Positions 58,878-64,000 of a stretch of 64,000 nucleotides of DNA are shown one piece after another. Source of the stretch: DATAZK01 sp963731205 (lineage in GTDB: Bacteria; Actinomycetota; Actinomycetes; Frankiales; Frankiaceae). The notes under the pieces were generated by a model. The model worked only from the letters and a program-made list of their open reading frames with translations. It made no database searches and was not told the DNA's origin. The stretch's first letter is position 1. Each line of letters starts with the position of its first letter. The DNA is taken from contig CAVSUJ010000001.1 of assembly GCA_963731205.1 (NCBI GenBank), positions 496,001-560,000 on the forward strand. The letters run 5' to 3'. A program made the position numbers and the translations under genes.

Positions 58878-59423
58878 GTGGATTCGACTCTGACCGATGT
58901 GCTGGGCGGCATCGGGCCACGTGTGCGCCGGGTGCGCCAGGATCGGGGGTTGACGCTCGTCGAGGTCGCGTCGCAGACCGGACTGTCCGTCAGCACGCTC
59001 TCGCGTCTGGAGTCAGGTAAGCGTCGGCCGACCCTCGAGCTGCTGATCCCGCTCGCTCAGGTCTTGCGCGTGGCGCTCGATCAACTGATCTCGGCGCCGG
59101 CCACCGGTGATCCCCGGGTCAACCTCACGCCGGTCCGGCGACGGCGCGGAGGCGTCATCGTGCCGCTGACGCAGGCGCCGGGCCGGGTCAAGGTCTACAA
59201 GCAGGTGATGGCCCCCAGCGAGCCGGCCCTGGTCACCCACCACGGCCACGAGTGGCTCTACGTTCTTGCGGGGCCCCTCAGGCTGATCGTCGGCGGTGAC
59301 GAGCGCATCCTGCAGGCCGGCGAGATCGCCGAGTTCGATACCGGTGAGCCGCATTGGTTCGGTCCCGCGGGCGATCACGCCGCGGAGTTGCTGCACATGA
59401 CGCGAGACGACGACGGTCTCTGA
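58878..59423 (+). CDS. XRE-family regulator with cupin domain
   Basis: 181 aa from GTG 58878. Helix-turn-helix RVRRVRQDRGLTLVEVASQTGLSVSTLSRLESGKRRPTLELLIPLAQVL at 13-60 is followed by a cupin sensor domain (APSEPALVTHHGHEWLYVLAGPLRLIVGGDERILQAGEIAEFDTGEPHWFG). This layout is common for repressors of amino-acid or catabolic operons, whose cupin binds a small molecule. It lies 142 bases upstream of the acyl-CoA catabolic operon in the same direction, and may control it. Confidence 0.9.
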   Translation: MDSTLTDVLGGIGPRVRRVRQDRGLTLVEVASQTGLSVSTLSRLESGKRRPTLELLIPLAQVLRVALDQLISAPATGDPRVNLTPVRRRRGGVIVPLTQAPGRVKVYKQVMAPSEPALVTHHGHEWLYVLAGPLRLIVGGDERILQAGEIAEFDTGEPHWFGPAGDHAAELLHMTRDDDGL

Positions 59424-59487
59424 CCCACCGTTTGATCGCGCCGCGCGCTCTCTCGTCCCGCAGCTCAAAGCCCTAATCATGGCCGGT

Positions 59488-59529
59488 GGTCAAGAAGTTC
59501 TTGACCGGCGAACAAGAAGTCTCTACGTT
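59488..59529 (+). promoter_or_regulatory. Promoter and operator of the acyl-CoA catabolic operon
   Basis: GGTCAAGAA-G-TTCTTGACC (59488-59506) is a perfect 19-base palindrome. Its right arm contains TTGACC (59501-59506), which is a -35 box, followed at exactly 17 bases by TACGTT (59524-59529), a -10 box. A repressor on the palindrome would block the -35. The leader then has a GAGGAGG ribosome site before GTG 59565. Confidence 0.65.
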
Positions 59530-59564
59530 TCCGGCGTGTAACCGCGGTCACAACGAGGAGGAAC

Positions 59565-61259
59565 GTGCCGGAGAGCAGCACGCAAAGCTTGGGCAACGCC
59601 GGTGGTTTCGCCACCGGCATGGCCGAGCTCTTGCTGGCGCGGGCGGACGACGAGCGCACCGCGTTGCTCTTCGGCGACCAGCGCTGGAGCTGGCGGGAGT
59701 TCGTCCAGGCCGCGGCGGTGCGCGCCGCCATCGCCCTCGAGCAGCGCTCTCCCGGGCCGTTCCACGTCGGCCTGCTCATGGAAAACCGGCCGGAATACCT
59801 CTTCTGGCTGGCCGGCGCCGCGCTATCCGGAGCGACGGTGGTCGGCATCAACCCGACCCGCCGCGGAGCCGAACTCGCCGGCGACATCGCCCACGCCGAC
59901 TGCCAGCTCTACGTCACCGACAAGGCCGGTGCCGCCACTCTCGCCGAGGTGTCTTCCGACCAACCCGCGGGTCGCGTTCACGATGTCGACAGCGCGGAGT
60001 ACGAGCAGCTGCTGGCGGTTCACGCAGAGGCTGTGCCGCCCCCGCCGCCGGATCCGTCCGCGCTGGTCATGCTGCTGTTCACGTCGGGGTCGACGAGCGC
60101 GCCGAAGCTGGTGAAGTGCTCGACCGGCCGGCTCGCGTATCTCGGGGCGCGGGCGGCGGAGCGCTACGCCTTCAGCCCTGACGACGTCTGCTACTGCGCG
60201 ATGCCGCTTTTCCACGGCAACGCGACGATGGGCGTCTGGGCGCCCGCCGTCACTGTGGGCGCGGCGATGGCGCTCGCTCCGCGCTTCTCGGCGCGGGCCT
60301 TCCTGCCGGACATCCAGCGCTACGACGCGACGTTCTTCAACTACGTCGGCAAGTCGCTGAGCTACATCCTGGCGACTCCGGAACGCTCCGAGGAGCGTGA
60401 CAACCGGCTGCGCCTCGGTTACGGCACCGAGGCGTCGTGGAAGGACATCGAGACCTTCACCCGACGCTTCGGCTGCCCACTCGTCGAGGGCTTCGGCATG
60501 AGCGAGGGCGGCGGACTGCAGATCCGCTGGAGCCCCGACGGCCCGCGTGACTCCATCGGCAAGCCTGCCTTCGCCAGCATCCGCATCGTCGACCCCGAAA
60601 CGGGCGAGGAGTGTCCACCGGCGCTCTTCGACGACGACGGCCACCTCAGCAACGCCGAGCAGGCGATCGGCGAGATGGTCAACACCGAAGGGCTCCCGCT
60701 CTTCGAGGGCTACTACCGCAACCCCGAAGCTGAAGCCGAGCGCACGCGTCGCGGCTGGTTCTGGTCGGGCGATCTCGCCTACCACGACGGCGACGGCTGG
60801 TACTTCTTCGCCGGCCGGGCGAGTGACCGGCTCCGCGTCGACAGCGAGAACTTCACTGCCGCACCCGTCGAGCGGATCCTTTTCCGCCACCCCGCCGTAC
60901 GGGGAGCCGCCGTCTACGCCGCGCCTGATCCCGACGGCGGCGACGCGGTGATGGCCGCGCTCGAGCTGACGGACGGCGCCGGCTTCGACCCGCTCGACTT
61001 CGAGGCCTTTCTTGCGGCCCAGTCCGACCTCGGACCCAAGTGGATGCCGCGTTTCGTGCGGATCGTCGAGCAGATCCCGCTCACCGGCAGCAACAAGGTG
61101 CGCAAGGCCCCGCTACGCCAGCAGCGCTGGACCACGACCGATCCGATCTGGTGGCGTCCCGACGCCCGCTCGAACACCTGGCAGCCCATGACCTCAGCCG
61201 ACAAGGCCGCACACGATGCGCGCTTCGTCGCTCGCGGCCGCGAAGCCGCGCTGCGTTGA
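59565..61259 (+). CDS. Acyl-CoA synthetase, FadD17-like
   Basis: 564 aa. ANL-family enzyme: the AMP-binding motif VMLLFTSGSTSAPKLVKCS near residue 168, HGNATMGVWAPAV, LVEGFGMSEGGG, and YYRNPEAEAERTRRGWFWSGDLAYHDGDGWYFFAGRASDRLRVDSENFTAAPVERIL near the C-terminus, with the catalytic Lys in SNKVRKAPLR. INPTRRGAELAGDIAHADCQ recalls the FadD17 group of steroid side-chain degradation. It activates a carboxylate to a CoA thioester. First gene of an operon with two acyl-CoA dehydrogenases. Confidence 0.92.
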   Translation: MPESSTQSLGNAGGFATGMAELLLARADDERTALLFGDQRWSWREFVQAAAVRAAIALEQRSPGPFHVGLLMENRPEYLFWLAGAALSGATVVGINPTRRGAELAGDIAHADCQLYVTDKAGAATLAEVSSDQPAGRVHDVDSAEYEQLLAVHAEAVPPPPPDPSALVMLLFTSGSTSAPKLVKCSTGRLAYLGARAAERYAFSPDDVCYCAMPLFHGNATMGVWAPAVTVGAAMALAPRFSARAFLPDIQRYDATFFNYVGKSLSYILATPERSEERDNRLRLGYGTEASWKDIETFTRRFGCPLVEGFGMSEGGGLQIRWSPDGPRDSIGKPAFASIRIVDPETGEECPPALFDDDGHLSNAEQAIGEMVNTEGLPLFEGYYRNPEAEAERTRRGWFWSGDLAYHDGDGWYFFAGRASDRLRVDSENFTAAPVERILFRHPAVRGAAVYAAPDPDGGDAVMAALELTDGAGFDPLDFEAFLAAQSDLGPKWMPRFVRIVEQIPLTGSNKVRKAPLRQQRWTTTDPIWWRPDARSNTWQPMTSADKAAHDARFVARGREAALR

Positions 61260-61312
61260 CCCACTGACCCACTGACCCTACTGAGCCACTGAGCCACTGA
61301 GCCACCGAAGGA
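61260..61312 (+). repeat. Short imperfect tandem repeats in the operon spacer
   Basis: After the synthetase stop the sequence repeats CCACTGACC/CCACTGAGC units of eight to nine bases six times, ending CCACCGAAGGAAAGGACC just before the dehydrogenase start. Every unit contains TGA, so stops occur in several frames. It may tune translation or be slippage-prone. Confidence 0.7.
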
Positions 61313-61324
61313 AAGGACCGATCC

Positions 61325-62503
61325 GTGCAGCTGGACGAATCACCGGCGATCACCGCGCTACGCACCGAGCTGCGGGCGTACTTCGCCGATGTGATGAACC
61401 CGGCGACGACGCAGGCGCTGGATGATCCCGCGACCTCTTCAGCCGCGATCCGCACGGTCGTGCGCCGGATGGGCAAGGACGGCTGGCTCGGCATCGGCTG
61501 GCCGCGTCAGTTCGGCGGCCAGGGCCGCGGACCGGTCGAGCAGCTCGTCTTCTACGAAGAGGTCCAGCGGGCCGGGGCGCCCTATCCGCTCGTCACGCTC
61601 AACACCGTCGGGCCGACGCTGATGGACCGTGGCACCCCCGAGCAGCAATCTGCTTACCTGCCAGGGATTCTGGCCGGTGAGATCCATTTCGCGATCGGCT
61701 ACACCGAACCGTCGGCCGGCACCGACCTTGCCTCACTGCGTACGCGTGCGGTGCGCGACGGCGACCACTACGTCGTCACCGGCAACAAGGTCTTCACCTC
61801 CGGCGGCGACCTCGCCGATTACATCTGGCTGGCCTGCCGCACCGACCCAGAAGCGGCGCGTCACCGCGGGATCTCGATCCTCATCGTCGACACGACGACG
61901 CCGGGCTTCTCCTGGTCGCCGATCAACACCGTCGGCAGCCAGCTGACGACCGCGACCTACTACGACGGCGTGGAAGTTCCGGTAGCAAATCTGGTCGGCG
62001 AGGAGAACCGCGGCTGGCAGCTGATCACCGCTCAGCTGAACCACGAACGTGTCGCGCTCGGCGCCGGAAGTGCTGCAGCGCATGCGATGTACGACGCGAC
62101 GGTGCAGTGGGCGGCCACCACCCCGGGTGATGGCGACCGGCCGGTGCTGGACCAGCCGTGGGTCCAGTCCGAGCTCGCCACGGTGTACGCCCGGCTCTCG
62201 GCGCTGCGGCTGCTGAACCACCGCATGGCGGCGGCGATGGAGACCGGCCAGCCCGGGCCGGCCGAGTCCTCGACGGTGAAGGTGCTCACCAGCGAATCCG
62301 CCATCGCCATCTACCAGACGCTGCTCGGGGTGCTCGGCTCGACCGGGCATCTGGTCGCCGGCTCCCCCGGCGCGCTCATCGGCGGCCGGCTCGAACGCCT
62401 CGCTCGCCACGCGCAGATCAACACCTTCGGCGGCGGGGTGAACGAGGTCCAGCGCGAGCTGATCGCCGTCTCAGCCCTTGGACTGGCTCGAGGCAACCGA
62501 TGA
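61325..62503 (+). CDS. Acyl-CoA dehydrogenase, FadE26-like subunit
   Basis: 392 aa from GTG with an AAGGA site. WPRQFGGQGRGPVEQLVFYEEVQRAGAPYP, the FAD-binding IGYTEPSAGTDLASLRTRAVRDGDHYVVTGNKVFTSGGDLADYIWLACRT, and FGGGVNEVQRELIA are canonical. It oxidises acyl-CoA to enoyl-CoA. With the second, shorter dehydrogenase directly behind (ATGA overlap), it likely forms an alpha2-beta2 heteromer as in FadE26-FadE27. Confidence 0.92.
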   Translation: MQLDESPAITALRTELRAYFADVMNPATTQALDDPATSSAAIRTVVRRMGKDGWLGIGWPRQFGGQGRGPVEQLVFYEEVQRAGAPYPLVTLNTVGPTLMDRGTPEQQSAYLPGILAGEIHFAIGYTEPSAGTDLASLRTRAVRDGDHYVVTGNKVFTSGGDLADYIWLACRTDPEAARHRGISILIVDTTTPGFSWSPINTVGSQLTTATYYDGVEVPVANLVGEENRGWQLITAQLNHERVALGAGSAAAHAMYDATVQWAATTPGDGDRPVLDQPWVQSELATVYARLSALRLLNHRMAAAMETGQPGPAESSTVKVLTSESAIAIYQTLLGVLGSTGHLVAGSPGALIGGRLERLARHAQINTFGGGVNEVQRELIAVSALGLARGNR

Positions 62504-63573
62504 ACTTCCAGCTCGAGGAATCGCAGACAGCGATGGCTGACCTCGCCCGCCACGTGGCCGCCGACCACGGTGGCCACGAGCGCGCTCGCGCCGTGGAAAA
62601 TGCCAGCGGTATCGACCGTTCCGCCTGGTCGGCACTCGGCGTCACAGGTCTGCTGGCGGCGGTGCTGGCCGGCGACGGCGGGGTCATCGGCGCGTCGGAG
62701 ATGGCGGAGGCGCTCGGACGCGAGGTGGTGAGCGTTCCGGGTTTCGCGCTCCTGACGGCGCTCATGCTGCTGGGCGGCAATGGTGGCGTGAACGCTCTCG
62801 AGCCCCTTCGCCGCCAACGCATCGAGGCGGGTCAGGAACTGGTGACGCTGGCCCTCTTCGAGGAGGGCATCAGCCGGGTGTCGGCCTCCCGTACCCGCGC
62901 CGACGGCGGCCGCCTCACCGGCCACAAGGCCGTCGTTCCCGCAGCAGCCGAGGCGACGGCGGCCGTGGTGGCCGCGCAGACGAGCGACGGCCCCGGCCTG
63001 TTCCTGGTCGAGTGCGATGACCCCGGAGTCCGGCTCGTCCCGGTGCGTACCACCGATCGTCTCAGCGCCGCGCACCTCGAGATGCGGGAGGCGGCAGGCG
63101 TCCAGATCGGTGACGCGGCTGCCGCCGCGCGCGCCGAACAGGTGGCTTCCGTGCTCGCCTGCGCGTCGGTACTCGGACTCGGACGCCGCGCCGTCCAGGG
63201 GGCGGCGAGCTATGTCTCGGAGCGCCATCAGTTCGGCCGGCCTATCGCGTCTTTCCAGTCGCCGGTGCTGCGACTGGCGGATGCCCACATCGACCTCGAG
63301 GCGATGCAGGTGACCATGCAGCAGGCCGCCTGGCAGCTCGATGCCGGTCAGGACGCGTCGACCGCCGTTTCGGTGGCGAAATGGTGGATGGCCACCGGGG
63401 GCCACCGGACCCTGCACACCGCCCAGCACGTGCACGGTGGGATCGGCGCCGACATCGAGTTCCCGGCGCACCGCTACTTCCTGCGCGGCAAGCAGCTGCT
63501 CGACACCCTCGGCGGCGCCGCGGCGCACGCGAGCCGCCTCGGCGCCGAACTCGCGACAGGAGCGCGTACATGA
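62500..63573 (+). CDS. Acyl-CoA dehydrogenase, FadE27-like subunit
   Basis: 357 aa. The N-terminal helical part and the C-terminal domain (QVASVLACASVLGLGRRAVQGAASYVSERHQFGRPIASFQSPVLRLADAHIDLEAMQ, TAQHVHGGIGADIEFPAHRYFLRGKQL) are normal, but the middle FAD-contacting segment is weak: the usual T-E-P-x-A-G-S-D-x block is missing and the protein is short. This is typical of the partner subunit of heteromeric dehydrogenases. The ATG overlaps the previous stop, and its own stop overlaps the next start. Confidence 0.9.
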   Translation: MNFQLEESQTAMADLARHVAADHGGHERARAVENASGIDRSAWSALGVTGLLAAVLAGDGGVIGASEMAEALGREVVSVPGFALLTALMLLGGNGGVNALEPLRRQRIEAGQELVTLALFEEGISRVSASRTRADGGRLTGHKAVVPAAAEATAAVVAAQTSDGPGLFLVECDDPGVRLVPVRTTDRLSAAHLEMREAAGVQIGDAAAAARAEQVASVLACASVLGLGRRAVQGAASYVSERHQFGRPIASFQSPVLRLADAHIDLEAMQVTMQQAAWQLDAGQDASTAVSVAKWWMATGGHRTLHTAQHVHGGIGADIEFPAHRYFLRGKQLLDTLGGAAAHASRLGAELATGART

Positions 63574-64000
63574 CCCAGCTTTCCTACGAGGAGCTCTTCC
63601 TTCCCGAGCCGGCGCAAGCCGACGTGCGCTACACGGTCATCTCCGTCGACGACCATCTGGTCGAACCGCCCGACATGTTCAGCGGCCGGCTTCCTGCGCA
63701 ATACGCGGACCGCGCACCGCACATCGTGGACACCACAGATGGCCGTGAAATATGGACTTTCGAGGACGAGGAGTACTCGCAGGTCGGCATGAACGCCATG
63801 GCCGGCCGGCGTCCCGAGACGGTGCAGTTCGAGCCGAGCCGCTTCGCCGACATGCGTCCCGGCTGCTACGACATCGAAGCCCGCATCAAGGACATGGACG
63901 TGAACGGGGTGTGGGCGTCGCTCAACTTCCCCTCGATGATCACCGGCTTCTGCGGGCGGGTGTTCTCCCAGGCCAAGGACCCCGCGCTGGGCCTTGCCGT
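63570..64000 (+). CDS. Amidohydrolase family protein (C-terminally cut by the window)
   Basis: The first 143 codons run off the end. TVISVDDHLVEPPDMFSGRLPAQYADRAPHIVDT is the signature of the amidohydrolase-2 (TIM-barrel metal hydrolase/decarboxylase) family common in actinomycete catabolic operons, with the metal-binding D-x-H replaced here by DDH. ATG 63570 overlaps the preceding stop (ATGA). The reaction is unknown, possibly a decarboxylation or hydrolysis in the same pathway. Confidence 0.88.
   Translation, partial: MTQLSYEELFLPEPAQADVRYTVISVDDHLVEPPDMFSGRLPAQYADRAPHIVDTTDGREIWTFEDEEYSQVGMNAMAGRRPETVQFEPSRFADMRPGCYDIEARIKDMDVNGVWASLNFPSMITGFCGRVFSQAKDPALGLA

Overview
The window comes from a high-GC actinomycete (Actinomycetia). 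It carries a Pup-proteasome locus (the start of dop, plus the ARC/Mpa ATPase), a mycothiol gene (mshC), a PAC2-family protein and an SCO1664-type protein. Many starts have a TANNNT -10 hexamer only 5-8 bases before an ATG or GTG, which suggests widespread leaderless transcription. I cannot name the genus.

Layout. 1-5.0 kb, mostly minus strand: dop, DUF1707 protein, arc, with a plus-strand ferredoxin, then trmI and a site-2 protease. 5.0-9.5 kb: ABC exporter pair and a DUF4192 protein. 9.5-13.8 kb: metH with a HAD phosphatase. 13.9-20.1 kb: UspA, PAC2 protein, mshC row, uppP, aldo/keto reductase. 20.2-22.2 kb: RecD-like helicase. 22.2-31.0 kb: a membrane glycosylation cluster of two paralogous GT39-like enzymes, a GT87-like protein, a PIG-V-like enzyme, a UDP-galactopyranose-mutase-like flavoprotein and an unassigned membrane protein. 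31.1-33.6 kb: small genes and an M20 peptidase.

The most unusual locus is 33.69-35.21 kb, a complete retron. A noncoding RNA of about 165 nt has a 17-bp a1/a2 end stem, two UUCG hairpins and a long msd-like hairpin. It runs directly into a 440-aa reverse transcriptase gene with a YADD motif and a 120-150-aa extra N-terminal region. No effector gene is visible beside it. A tRNA-Leu(GAG) follows.

35.5-41.2 kb is a scarred accessory stretch: a broken IS3-type transposase, a sigma-factor fragment, IS-end-like repeats, small membrane proteins, and an SDR/alcohol dehydrogenase pair. 41.2-59.4 kb holds an ATP-dependent DNA ligase, a nickel/cobalt transporter under a cobalamin riboswitch, a SCO1-type protein, a giant fusion of SARP-type regulator, membrane helix, beta-propeller and solute-binding protein, several lipoproteins, a PHM-like copper monooxygenase, a CarH/LitR-like B12 regulator divergent from an ECF sigma factor, a lone type IV pilin, and small enzymes. 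From 59.5 kb to the end is a catabolic operon: a FadD17-like acyl-CoA synthetase, two acyl-CoA dehydrogenases that probably form a heteromer, and an amidohydrolase. It is driven by a promoter whose -35 lies inside a perfect palindrome.
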